DNA of 64,000 bases, taken from contig NC_092364.1 in the NCBI RefSeq assembly GCF_030848805.1, positions 7,130,001-7,194,000 of the forward strand. Reading direction: 5' to 3'. The position numbers and the translations under genes are program-made. Source of the stretch: Temnothorax longispinosus (taxonomy: Eukaryota; Arthropoda; Insecta; Hymenoptera; Formicidae). The stretch's first letter is position 1. Every line of letters starts with the position of its first letter. The notes below the pieces were generated by a model, which was not told the DNA's origin, did not search any database, and saw nothing but the letters and a program-made list of their open reading frames with translations. This document shows positions 40,575-52,149 of this stretch, piece after piece.

Positions 40575-41629
40575 CTTACAAGTATCTGCAATACATATAC
40601 ATGTGTGTATATAAATATTAATGAATATAGAAAACGGGCTAACTAAGAACCAAGCGCGGTAAATGTGATGCGCGAAAAAGTTTTTATTTTTATTTTACAT
40701 ATTTTCCAACCATGACTGCGCGCCGACTAAATTTGTCAGACTTGAAACACAGCTCCGGTTGGAGTGGTAAAATCCTTCCTTCTCCTAATTAAATCGATTC
40801 GATTTAATTTTTGATGTTATATGCATCTAAATAAATGTAAAGCGAAAAATATTACCTCAGCCAGGGTATAAATATTAATTTCTATTATTGTATCTTTCGA
40901 TAATCTCTGATCTCGTTAAATCCGGGAAAGATATTTCCCAATCATTATTCATGATTTTTATAAAACGCACCCCGTCCCGTTACGGAGATCATTCATCCGC
41001 ATCCGTAATGAGAATAATCTACCTCGGTGCGGGTGCTCGTAGAAACGCGAGCAAATGCACGCGAAGCTAACAGCGCACTCGTCCATAAGCAGATGTGCCA
41101 TACATAAGGAAGCATTGGGTAACGTTATGAAAAGCACCCCATCGAACGCTACATGCTATACGTGATCGTCTTTATACGATAGCCTGGAAATACATTTATA
41201 TTTCTTTAGTGCTATCCCCACACAATATACTGTCTTATCCATTCAAAACGTTTTATCTCTTTTTAAAGATTATCATTTGTATTTACATCAAAATAAGTAT
41301 TGCAAAATTAATTTATTAATTTATTAGTAAGCGAAAAAAAACTTGCAATGTTTATTAAGAAAAATGTTTTTATTAACAAACATATGATGAAAATTTATTT
41401 TTTAATAAAATTGCAGTTAATTAATGTCCAGCTCTCACGTTAAAAGCGAGTGAAGATATGATAAATATATTTATGAGACACTCATCTTTCACGATTTAAG
41501 TTTGAAAAGTTCGATATAAGAACGAGGTATCTAAACGTAGTAAATAATCTTTATCAGATTTGTTTTACTTAAAAATCCAAAATACATGGGACCTTACGAA
41601 TATCAAAAATCAATATCTCATTCTCGCGC

Positions 41630-42240
41630 TGAAGGTCCTCGAGTTTCGGTCGCTTATTCGTAGCTCACGTCCATCCGCAACCTTCGTAGGGAAATCTCGC
41701 TCACGAGATCCTAATGTAAAAACCCTCGTCCGCTCAACCGTGACCGCGCGGCCGTATTCGCGGCGGACGCACGCGACGCGGCGACGGTCGCGCGATGATT
41801 TCCCGACTCGATGACCGCGCGCGAGAGCTCTCGCGAGCGCGCTCTCGTCGCGCTGCATTCAAGTCGACGTAATCGCGACGGGGCGTTTTGGACGACGCGA
41901 TTACACGCCCCCATAACCCAGCTCGAGAAAGCCCGGTTGAAGACCTAGGCAGGCAGCGGCCTACGTTGGTCTCGCAGTGAGGGAAAAACCGCGTAATGAC
42001 AGCGCTGAGTCGACCCACAATGTAATTCAGCGAGCGGTCTGTGCCGCGGTCTCCGCCGACACCGCCGGGTTCTTTTTAGTATTTTAGTTCCATATCTCAC
42101 GCGAGAAATATAAAAAAGATTGCGACACAAGACTCGCGGCGAGAGCCGCCGGGGGTGTACAAGGGCTGGCCCGTTAGGTGGTCGTGGGCTTAAGGAATCG
42201 AGGCGCGGTTTCGCGATTGTTCGCGCGGCCGGCACGCCGG
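41630..42240. other. GC-rich, CpG-dense intron patch
   Basis: The region is unusually rich in CpG for an intron (strings such as CGCGGCGACGGTCGCGCG). It produces long overlapping Arg-rich open frames on several frames, which speaks against any being real. It contains the third copy of the GATGATTTCCCGACTCG motif (41794). It could be an unmethylated CpG patch or a regulatory region, but nothing in the sequence decides this. Confidence 0.4.
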
Positions 42241-43025
42241 CTTAATTGGACTGATAGAGTCGATTCGATGCTCAACGAGCCTTTATGCCCCGTGACCCAC
42301 GCCGGATAAAAGTAATAACTTAACTGAAAGGTCAAAGGGTGCTTATCGCCCGCGAGAGCGAAGGGAGCGAGGCAGAGGAAAGTAGGAATGGAGAGAAAAA
42401 AATGAAGAGGGAGAGAAAGAGGGAGGCGAGAGAAGGAAAAGAGAGACCTTGAGCCGAGGTAGACTGCCTTATTCGGGATAAAGCGACTTTTCCATGTATA
42501 ATGTATATTATTTTATATTCTGAGATCTCGATTTTAATTTTGCTCGGTGGATGATGCAATTAAAGATAATTAGGAGCTTTTCGGAATTTTAACATTAAAC
42601 TGTATAGCTATATAGATCTTTCTCTCTCTCTCTCTTATTTTAATTCGACAAAGTATAATTTCCATTTCTCTTTTTCCGAGATGTTATTAATTACAGCAAC
42701 GCAGAACATTGTAGGGGAAACGTCAATTATATCTGGCGCAAAATGCGGTTTGGCGCGTTGAAGATTAATCTCGCAGAGATGACAAGTTTAATTACGGCAC
42801 ACCGTAAGGATATTAAATATAAATAGTAATGATAGTAATAAAGCGATAACGGATTGGCCCCGCTCGTGCCCGGCGGCCAGTACGTGTAATTTGCATAAAC
42901 GCAACCGCGTACGAGATGAAATCCATCAGAGAGAGTCTAATAGTGCCGCGCGTCTGTTAGAGGCGCAGTAAAGATGCAATTTATAAGAAATAATAACAGC
43001 ACACGGCGAGAAACTTCAGTGTTGC

Positions 43026-43030
<5 letters not shown>

Positions 43031-43069
<39 letters not shown>
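43031..43069. repeat. (CT)n microsatellite
   Basis: Perfect CT run of about 19 units, ending at CGTGCGCGCG. Confidence 0.95.
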
Positions 43070-43072
<3 letters not shown>

Positions 43073-45262
43073 CGCGCGATTCCGCCGTGCGGTATATGAA
43101 AAACTTTTTTCTCTCGGATGATAACGCGCGCCTAATAGCCGCAAAAGACGACGGTGAATTGTATCTCGCCATTACGTCGTTTACGTATCTGTAGCCGCGA
43201 TCGCGTATTAATTGTCGTCCGGCGCGTGAAATGTCGTCGTGTGTGATTTAGGACTCGAAAAGTACTCGAACGCACGATACGCGGCGTCACTCCGGTGCGG
43301 TGATGAATTATTTGTACGAGGTATCTGGATTATGCGGCACAAAGCTATACACGCGTAATCGCATGGTGGATCAGAAATAATTAAGTGACGTTAAGATGAA
43401 TCAAAACGCAAAGCTTTACTGAAGATTGTAACAATTCGCGTATAAAATGCGATTTAAAAATGTCGAGTTATACTGCTCGGAAATAAGATGGTTTATTGGT
43501 GATATTATACTTCATTTATCTATAAACACAGGAGAATGGTAAAAATTGTTTAATGGTACAACTAGAAGAAGAAAATTACTCATTTATTCATTAAATTTCA
43601 AAATATGAAGAATAATATATATACTGATCATATTTGCTTGATATTAAAATATAATATAATAAAAACCGGCTTTTAATTAAACATAAATCAAGTTGCCACA
43701 CGTCAAGATATTTAAAATTCTGTTGTCTTTCTTGAAAAAAAAATTATTTTATAAATCAATCATTAAATTTATAAATAAAAAATAGCAAAATTGTATGTTT
43801 TAAAAAATATAAAAAATGAAAACAACGTATATGACGAGAACAGATTTTACGTTTCTGCTCTCGTTTTGTCAAAGGTTTAGAATGTGGCAGTTATATAAGA
43901 ACACAAAGTACACAGGTTGCATCGGAAAATGGGCAGTAATTAAGTACAGTATGTGCGCAGCCCGCGCGCGGGAAATCGTGCGTCCGTAGTTCTTGTTAGC
44001 GTTTGAGGTATTAAAAGATCGCGACTTACGTGACTCCGAAAGGGAGCATGCTCGTATACTTTCGCGCGTATCTCTCGGTGGATCAGAAAGACGCTTCCGT
44101 GATGATATGAGGATGAAGTAGACGGGCAGAAAGGCAACGAGCGCCGACAAAAAAATTGCACGTGGAACGCGACGTCGACGGCAATACGTTACCCCTCCTT
44201 CTGTCGTATGACGCGTGTTTCGAACGGCCATTTTCTCGTAAATCTTGCTTGTCCCTGGACACGAATAAATCTTGCCGTCATTTACATTATCGTGCGTAAT
44301 TTTTTGGCGTACCGGTAGGTGTAATGAAGCGGCCCCACGGCGCACCGGCCGGCGCCTCGGGAAAGCAAATTATCGATCACACGAGACCGTTTAAGAAAAA
44401 AAAAGTTATTACCAACACGGACGCTTAAAATGAATAATCGATCGATCTCATTTATAACTCATTAGAGAGTTACAAAAATTACAAAAGTTTGAAAGTTTAA
44501 AAATCAAAGACATAGGTACGTTGGAAGTGGAAATGTTTCTCTTTCCTCCTTAACGTTCCAGTTATTGCAATTAAATGCGATCGAAGCGAACTTTATTCTT
44601 ACAATCTTAAATTACAATTTTTATGCAATGTTAATAATTGTATAAATGTAAGTGGTGAGTGTAACTTAAGATTTTGTATCGAATAGGGGAACTACACGCT
44701 TAATATCGCCTGACAGTTCATAGTTTCAACGAGGTTTCGAAAATTTGAAAGAGGTGTCTTCCGTTATTAATACAGCAAAAAAGATACGTACTAAGAACGA
44801 ATTTCTGTGTGAAGACATGTGATATTGTATCTAATTTTATTTCTAAATTAGAGATATTTGTTGCTAATTATTATTGTGATACCTTAATCGGTTATGTTTT
44901 CTCCTTGTAGTATTCCTATAATTCCGCCCTCTAGGAATGTTCATTATACCGCCCATTTTTCGTAACTGATCTGCCTCTAGGATATCTCTGAAGCTCTCTC
45001 AGCCTCCTGTCCAATAAGTAACAAGATCTTTTTCCGAGAGTAAATCTGCCAGGCCGGATACTGATCACATCACCCCACTCTATAGTCCGTGAAACCTCAT
45101 GGACTTTCTTAATTCTTTAAAAGGGGATACCTTTACTAACCTTACGTGCCCTATTTCGAATTGTTTCTATTTCCAGCATATATTATGTGTCATTATTGTA
45201 TTTTTAACAAAAAATATATAAGAATGCGATACTAGGGACACTTTTTTTATTAATTTAACACT

Positions 45263-46363
45263 ATCAACACGAGAATTAAATCTTTACTCAACAAACGCAC
45301 TTGCAGACAGGACGAACCTCTAAGCGAAGAGGAACGGCGCGCGGCGTACGGTTCACTGTCCCATATGTTCAGGGCATTTCGGAAGATTTTAAAAGAGTTG
45401 TTAAGGGGATCCTGCAGTGACTGGCGAACTTCCTCGATGTCGATAATGTCAACCTTTCTAATTTTGTTTTCCCTATATCTGTCTTTGTCTAACGAAATGA
45501 CATCTGTCCTTTTTTCGATTGCTCGCCATCTTACGCAAGATCCGGCAACTACTGTTGCTGCTCTTCTTGTCATCCTGCATCCGTATTTGCATTACTAAAA
45601 TAATTATTAGATGGATCTTTTTTTGTACGCATTGAATCTTACTTCTACTTACACGATATTATTCCTACATGTTTTCCCAAGGGTGGATGATAAACATTAT
45701 GTACGTATAAACAGTAGCATTTTTGTTTTAAGCAAATATTGTCGTCAGGTGACAGTTGTGTATGTGCCCCAATAAGTAATATTTGTAATTTTTTGATGCT
45801 TTTGATATAAAATTGCGTTTTCCACTCTAGATTTTTGTGTGGACTTTAATTCTAGACCAAAAACTTGCAATTCTGTCAAGCCAATTAAAAGATCCATCGA
45901 TTAACGATAATGTCGGTAAATCCTACGGCTGCAGGATCCCCTTAAAGAGCATAATGTCAACCTGTCTTTCTTCAGCTTAAACAAACTTAATAAATTTATC
46001 AAAGTACAAAAAGACGTTCTCCCAACTCAATCTAATAAAAATGTGGTTTATAAAATATCCTGCAAAAATTGTGACGCATTATATGTAGGCCAGACGAAGA
46101 GGCAATTAAAAACGCGAATTTCAGAGTATCGTAACCACATTCACAGAAATACCACGACACAATCTGTCATCACGGAACATAGATTAAATTTGGATCACGA
46201 ATTTGATTGGGAGAACGTGGAAATTCTGGATAAAGAAAGATATTTATCAAGAAGATTAGTCTCGGAAATGACTCATATAAAATTACAGAGAAATAGTATT
46301 AATTTGCAAAATGACACCAAATTTTTACATCACGCATATATAGCTGTTTTAAATCAATTGTAA
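45263..46363 (+). pseudogene. Penelope-like retroelement, C-terminal remnant with GIY-YIG endonuclease
   Basis: This is a 5'-truncated Penelope-like element (PLE) ORF. The right part, from about 45947 to the stop at 46361-46363, is open. It encodes a junction segment (NVNLSFFSLNKLNKF), then a GIY-YIG domain: VYKISCKNC and YVGQTKRQ form the two-part motif, R of LKTRISEYR is the expected catalytic arginine, and E of SEMTHIK with N of INLQND fit the metal-site positions. A C-C pair (ISCKNC) typical of PLE endonucleases is present. The left part is in two frames: INTRIKSLLNKRTCR (from 45263) and FTVPYVQGISEDFKRV (to about 45402), so a frameshift lies near 45335-45346. A 537-bp element (45405-45941) then interrupts the ORF. 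The reverse transcriptase is missing. It is a dead copy; PLE endonucleases normally nick the target before reverse transcription. Confidence 0.85.
45405..45941. mobile_element. TTAA-flanked inverted-repeat MITE inserted in the Penelope-like ORF
   Basis: A 537-bp segment begins GGGGATCCTGCAG and ends CTGCAGGATCCCC, a perfect 13-bp terminal inverted repeat, and is flanked on both sides by TTAA (45401-45404, 45942-45945). Taking out the segment and one TTAA (541 bp) joins the frame of ...SEDFKRV to ...KEHNVNL of the Penelope-like ORF exactly, which defines the insertion independently of the repeats. TTAA targets are used by piggyBac, Kolobok and Sola3 elements. The GGGG...CCCC polarity is not that of the usual piggyBac CCC...GGG, so family is left open. 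A related copy is at 56008-56531. No transposase is encoded. Confidence 0.85.
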
Positions 46364-46779
46364 ACTATGCCCATGAACGCTTCTTACTGGTTAACTAAAC
46401 TTGGTGACGTGTCGAGTTCTGGCGTTGTCACTGGTATACTCTGGATCCGATATCATAACAATATATTATCTTATAGACACAACTATCTATGTAAAACGTT
46501 ACCGATGTTTTGACTTGTGACACGCTTCTTCTTTTCAAATTTTGTCATTTCATTGCTGTGTAACGTGTGGATGGGACGGATAAGTCCCTATTTGTATGGT
46601 ATACGGCTTCATGCCCCACGTTCACTTTGACCTTTTGGTGAGTCTATAAAGCTTTTTCGTTCTTATTTCATCTAATTATTTTTAAAAAATTACAGATAAG
46701 GATCATTTGGTCCACGTTAATTCGAGTCTGTAAGTTCGCCAGTTGATATGGGGAACGTGCGGCAAATTGCTTGTTAATG

Positions 46780-46811
46780 CTGAGAATGGCTCAAAAATGA
46801 GCCGAAACGTT
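46780..46811 (+). ncRNA. degenerate hammerhead-ribozyme-like motif downstream of the Penelope-like ORF
   Basis: The + strand reads CTGAGAA, TGGCTC, AAAAA, TGAGCC, GAAACG. This is the layout of a hammerhead core (CUGANGA - stem II - GAAAC), with stem II formed by GGCTC/GAGCC. One invariant core position differs (CTGAGAA instead of CTGANGA), so cleavage is doubtful. Penelope-like elements are known to carry minimal hammerhead ribozymes in their terminal repeats (established for the family), and this lies 0.4 kb after the endonuclease stop, same strand. I did not resolve stems I and III. Confidence 0.4.
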
Positions 46812-46988
46812 CATATTTTTCAATGTACTTCAAGAAGACGAATAAACTGATTCCACGCACCAAGAACCGCGTCCGACCCTAATAGCCTTTTTTCTCTCTT
46901 ATTTTTATTAATTTAAATGAGAGGGCTGGCGAACAAGCAAGATCTTTGTGCTAAAATTATTATATTATAAACAATACATAAACAAACG

Positions 46989-47017
46989 TTTCGGCCCTAA
47001 ATATGGCCTTCATCAGT
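46989..47017 (-). ncRNA. hammerhead-ribozyme-like core on the minus strand
   Basis: On the minus strand the sequence is CTGATGA, AGGCC, ATATTTA, GGGCC, GAAAC: a consensus CUGAUGA box, a GGCC/GGCC stem II and the GAAAC box, in the order of a hammerhead ribozyme. It lies close to the Penelope-like remnant but points the other way, so it would belong to a second, oppositely oriented Penelope-like terminal repeat fragment. Stems I and III and the cleavage-site UH were not established, so activity is unproven. Confidence 0.5.
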
Positions 47018-47210
47018 GTAAGAAAAACAATAACCTTGGTCGTTGAAATTAAATAATTAACGGAGAAACTAAGTCATTACATCGTTATTAGAAGATAAAA
47101 CCGACACTCGCTTACATTCCTATCTTCGTGTGGATCCTTTTCATTTCTCGCAGACGCCGGTAACGCCGCTAATTTCATTCGTGTACAATTAATTCGATCT
47201 AGTGTCCACA

Positions 47211-47259
47211 AGTCGGTCATGGAAAGGATCTGTCTCTACTGTCCACAAGTCGGTCAAAG
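47211..47259 (+). repeat. short direct repeat (TGTCCACAAGTCGGTCA twice)
   Basis: TGTCCACAAGTCGGTCA occurs at about 47211 and again at about 47243 with a period near 31 bp; each copy is followed by a purine-rich 'GGA'-containing stretch. It sits in the retroelement-rich segment and may be part of the second Penelope-like terminal fragment. Confidence 0.4.
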
Positions 47260-48474
47260 ATTGGATAGACCCGATGCCGATCCAAATGTCCTTATGCGGA
47301 TTATAGTATAATTTATATGCAATGAAATATATATGATGAAATTAATGTGAATCTTAGTACCTTGATTAAGTAGAGATATGACTTTTTTTATGTCAAAAAA
47401 TGCCACTTTTTCTGTTTTCCTTCACAAAAGATAGTTAAAGTAAACTTTGAGCACATTTATGCCATATATGAAGATTATATTACGATAATCCTAGAACAAA
47501 ATAATGCGGTTTAGTTACATTCTTATGTAGGAGTTTTTAGTCAAAATTTTGGTTTTTAAAAATGGAGTGCGATATTAGACACAATTCCCCTACATTCATT
47601 CTTAGACGTCTCTACGAATGAATATATACATTCATTCTTAGGACATCTTTCTAATTTCATCTCTATCGATTTATTTATTGCGAAACAGTAAATTTTCAAC
47701 CCTTTCTTCGTCTCTTATTATACCATACAGTTCGCTGCAAATTACGATTCGACCTTTACTTTAGACTACCATGATCTTTCGTCGTTCCAAGCTCGCCTTC
47801 CGCCGCGTTGTCTCCCGTGAGAATCGTAGCGTACCTGCGTCGAAGGGGGTCAAGAGCCGAGTCGCCCCGTCTTTATCCCGGAATTAATTACCCATTAGCA
47901 ATTACCCGCGTCCGACGAGCTGCGCGCGTTCCCTCGGAACGTCGGCGGCGTCTCGGCGCCGCTGCACCAATCGCTACGTTTCCCCGTAGATATCCGCGAA
48001 TGATTCACCGAGGGATTAGGGCCCCGGGGCCCTTCTCTCCCTCTTACCTCTCTGCTTCTCTGCGAGAATCAATTGAGCACGTTAAGCTTAAATATATACG
48101 GCGGGGCCTCGCGCGCGCGCGATCCGAACGAGAGAGCGGGCGTTGCGCGCGCGAACTGAATTATGTGGCACATTTTGACAATTAATAGTCGCTAATGAAG
48201 ACACAATCGGGCTGCCCCGGAGCACTTTCGCCTTTCACCCCGTTTCTTGGCCCGAGAGGAATAACGTAAGGAAGGATATCACAAAGAATCGCAAGAGGGT
48301 TCCGAGAGAGGGAGAGGCGGGGAGGGGCCTGAATCGGTCAAACACCGCAGCTTCATAATTCTCTGGTGTAATTGAGAGCTCAACTTCGAGGCCGCGATAT
48401 TCCATCGCGTACCTATGTTACGGTGTGTCTGTCTGGGTAAGTGTGCGAGTGTTTGAAATTTATTGTTTATGCGC

Positions 48475-48478
<4 letters not shown>

Positions 48479-48520
<42 letters not shown>
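48479..48520. repeat. (CT)n microsatellite
   Basis: Perfect CT run of about 21 units, continued by a pyrimidine-rich stretch to about 48,558. Confidence 0.95.
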
Positions 48521-48522
<2 letters not shown>

Positions 48523-49219
48523 TTCTCCTTCTTCTTTCTCTCTTTTTCTCTTCTTTTCAAATATTTTGTATAATAGCTTTTTTATTTAATATTTATTACA
48601 AAGATGTCTAAATTTACTATCTCTTTGTGTAACTATTAGAAAAAAAAGTAGCTCTTGGACTCTGAAACGTTTTATCATCTTTTTTCATAGAAGCATCTGA
48701 CAGAAGTAAATAAAAGTACTTATTTTCTCATATAGCTCACAATACGATATGGAGTCTATGTCTATGGAGATCCTTTTCCATGTGTGAAGTTTTCTTATCT
48801 TCACTTGAACAATAGTTCATCTTTAACCCATAGATGTTGAGACGTTAAACGTTATATATTTTTATCTATATAGGTACATATATTTTTTCATAGATTATTA
48901 CAAGCATTTAAGTAGGTCGAAATATTGTCTTTTAATTAATAATTTCCAATTCGATTGATAATTCATATTACCAAGGTGTCTATCACATTCCGTTACAATA
49001 TAGATCAACAGCAAGGAAGACGGCAGCAATTACGTGAATTATAATCCAATAGATCCGTGTCGAAACACGCAAATTGCGTCAGTTTTCGCGCTGACAAGAC
49101 GTCGGCGTCGGGATGCCGGTCGCAAAATACGATCGTATCGCAACGGAGGAGTATAGTCGAGACTAGTCGCGGGGTCGGACGAGAATTATTAACGCGCGAT
49201 CACGGATTAATTATTATTA

Positions 49220-49560
49220 CCCGGCTGATTTGTTTCAATTTGTAGGAGGACCCTTTGATCGCGACCGAATCGTGTTTCCGTCGCGGCTCCGCCCGGTGTC
49301 CGCACCGGACCGGATTTATTTCGTTGGGGAACGGCCCGGCCGTGGCCCTGCGCCACGGTACCGGTGCTCGGACGTACCACCGGTGGGGCACCCGCGACGG
49401 TACCCTCGGTACCTGCCTCCGCTGTGACACTGAAATATCGCGAGAACGATTTTCAAGTTCGACGGGCGAGCGAGCGAGCGCGGCCCTCCTCGTGACGCGG
49501 CGCGCCGCTCGTTTGTCACGGCGCGCAAGGATACGGCACGTACGATCGATAACATGAGGC
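49220..49560. other. GC-rich, CpG-dense intron patch with GGTACC/ACCGG repeats
   Basis: Very GC-rich for this window, with repeated CCGG, GGTACC and ACCGGTG motifs (for example CACGGTACCGGTGC). Overlapping open frames exist on both strands but none has a recognisable domain. The function is unknown. Confidence 0.35.
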
Positions 49561-52049
49561 ATCCGTGTGACATCCTCTTCCTCCTTCTTCTTTTTTCTCT
49601 CTCTTCTTCTCACCTCGCAAAACCAAAATCTCGCCATGCCCGCGAACCCGGGCCTTACGAGAGAGACGAGCTTTTTATCACTTTTTTAAATGCATAATGT
49701 CTGGCTACTTAATTCTTCTCTTGTCCTACGCGTTGAATCTAATTTGTTTAACTCTATCTTTTAGCTCATTGTTTGATGATATTAATTTTTTCTTATTATT
49801 AAGATATTGATACCATACGATGTAATATTATTATGCTTACTCCAAGGTAAAAACGTGAATTGTTTTATATTTCTTCATAGTCCTCTCCTGCATCACAGAT
49901 ACGCAAAAGTATGCACTTCAGATTGCGTCGTCGGAAAAAGACGGTTGCAAAATCTCGCGAGAACCAAACGAGAAATAGCTGAAGACAACTCTCTATAATC
50001 CGCTGCTGTTGCTACACGTTAACCGTTTTCCACATCTGTGTAGATATACGGAGAGCACGTAGAAGAGTATCCGCTAACTTATTACGTCATTACCTTTGAA
50101 TTTTATCCCCGGAGCAATTTGAAGGTAGAAATGTGAAAATAGAAACGCTCCTTCGACTCTCGTCCGTTACTGCTTTACGGAAATGCGAAACAAACGACAG
50201 CGAAGGGGTTTCCGCTCTGCGAAACACAAAAACCGGCCCATCTGACATGGTATTTACTGAAAAATGCAAATGGCACGTTAATAATTAAGGATGCGGAATA
50301 TGTCGTAGTGTGACACTGTTTTTAAGCCTGCAATATCACGCCGTGCTCTACTAACGTTCGAGCACCCAGTATTCATCGACCGCAATTAAATTTCACAGAA
50401 GTAACTGTGTTTTATCACTTGTTTCACTATAATCTATAACCGTCATACGTTTTACAAATATCGGATTATATAATTTTCCACATTATGGAAATAATTTCCG
50501 CTTTTCTACAATATATCGCGCATTGTTGCGACATTTTTGCCTCATGATCGTGTTTGAATTCCGTTCCGTAGAGTGAAACACGCTCGATTTATAATAAACA
50601 CGATGCTCTTGATCGATATATCTCACGATAAAAAAATATATATAATAAAAATCGTATAAAAAATATAACATGGAAACCTCGAACGCGACAGGAATTCATA
50701 AATCGATTGATACACGCATCTCGTGCCGCTCGTAACATCATCTGTCATGTGTTAACGCATTGGTGTATCCCGGTGTCCTTACTTTCCACACGTATCTACA
50801 CTGACGTTTACATGCTTTTCTAGATTCTAATTAAGTTAAGATACAATATTTCTTGTGCTAATCTTATGAAACACAATGATCGTGATACATATTCTTATTC
50901 GAAAAATCTCCATCTCTGCTAAAAATGACAGAATACACTTTAGTGGTGGAAAACAAATAGCAATAAGAATTAAATCGGCATCAAAACTTTTCACATTTAA
51001 TCTTTGCTTGCTTTCATGATGTAAACATCAGGAGAACTTTTAAGATTTTGGAAATTTTGAAGATTAGAAATGTTATCGATTCGTGTAAAAGAAAGTGTAT
51101 TCAATAAAACATTCGTTCGTGAATTAATTCTTTCTTCTACGAGCGACATAAGTTTTTCTAGAAATATTATAGAAAAATCTTTTTTCAAAAAATTAGGTGT
51201 TTTAGGAATCATCTTTATTCATTCTTCATATTATTTACATCTCATTCTTTATATAATTTTATATCTTATTCAATATAAAATACTTTTCACGGTAGCATTT
51301 CGCTTCGGAAGTCCATCTCGGTCTCAAAATCGTGTCACCGAGGCAACGCGATGCGACGGTCACAGGTTTGCGAAATAGGAGCCGACGAGAGGGTTCAAGG
51401 GACGGTAAGAAAAACGAAAATGATATGAGCGGCCCGTGATGGAAAGAGCGACGGAGAGGCCCAGCGATGAGCGAGTTCTGCGGCGAACGTAGCTGGCGTG
51501 CGAGAGGGAGAGAGAGAGGGAGCGCGGGGGTGTTGTGAGAGTAGAAAAAGAAAATAGAGCGAAGGAAGGCGAGGCCGACGCATTCTTCGCAGGAATGTAA
51601 ATCAAGTCTCTCTCTTTGGCCGACGGAGAGAGCCCAGGCCGCGCCGATGCCGGCGGGGGTGCGCTAGCGTCCACCACTAAATAATTACAAGCTCTTAATT
51701 AACGACGAGGGCCGATCGTAAAGCCATCCGTGACCGCGCACGAGCGCGCGGGGCCTCTCTCCCCGCTCTCCCTCTCTCTCTCTCTTTCTCTCTCTCTCAC
51801 TCTCTCGTCCGTGGACGCATGTTTCGAGATTATTTAAACGAGCAATGGTAACAAACGTTATACGGACGGACCTTACCGGATCGTGGCCGCCGTCGCGCCG
51901 CCGCGCCGTCCGTCGGTGACTGGCGACTGGCCTCTCTCGCGTGTACCCGGTGAGCACGGAAAAAAAGCTGGAAAAAGAGATAAACGATGCTCGGGCGCGC
52001 AGTGAAAGAAAAGAAGAGACAGAGGGAGGGAGAGAGAGAGAGAAGGGGG

Positions 52050-52149
<100 letters not shown>

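Larger units (their letters stand above)
44686..47590. mobile_element. possible TA-flanked host element of the 45-kb cluster
   Basis: The left tip TA|GGGGAACTACACGCTTAATATCGC and the inverse of the right tip, TA|GGGGAATTGTGTCTAATATCGC, agree at most positions, including GGGGAA and TAATATCGC, with TA outside both. If these are real ends, a DNA transposon here was later invaded by the Penelope-like element at 45263-46363 and by further repeats. The similarity is over only about 24 bp at 2.9 kb distance, so it may be two fragments. Confidence 0.35.

Noticed and set aside
44938..45117. Minus-strand 60-codon frame (…WGDVISIRPGRFTLGKR…)
   Set aside because: Open and of ordinary composition, but no family recognised and no start codon; mentioned only as a possible scrap inside the 44686-47590 cluster.
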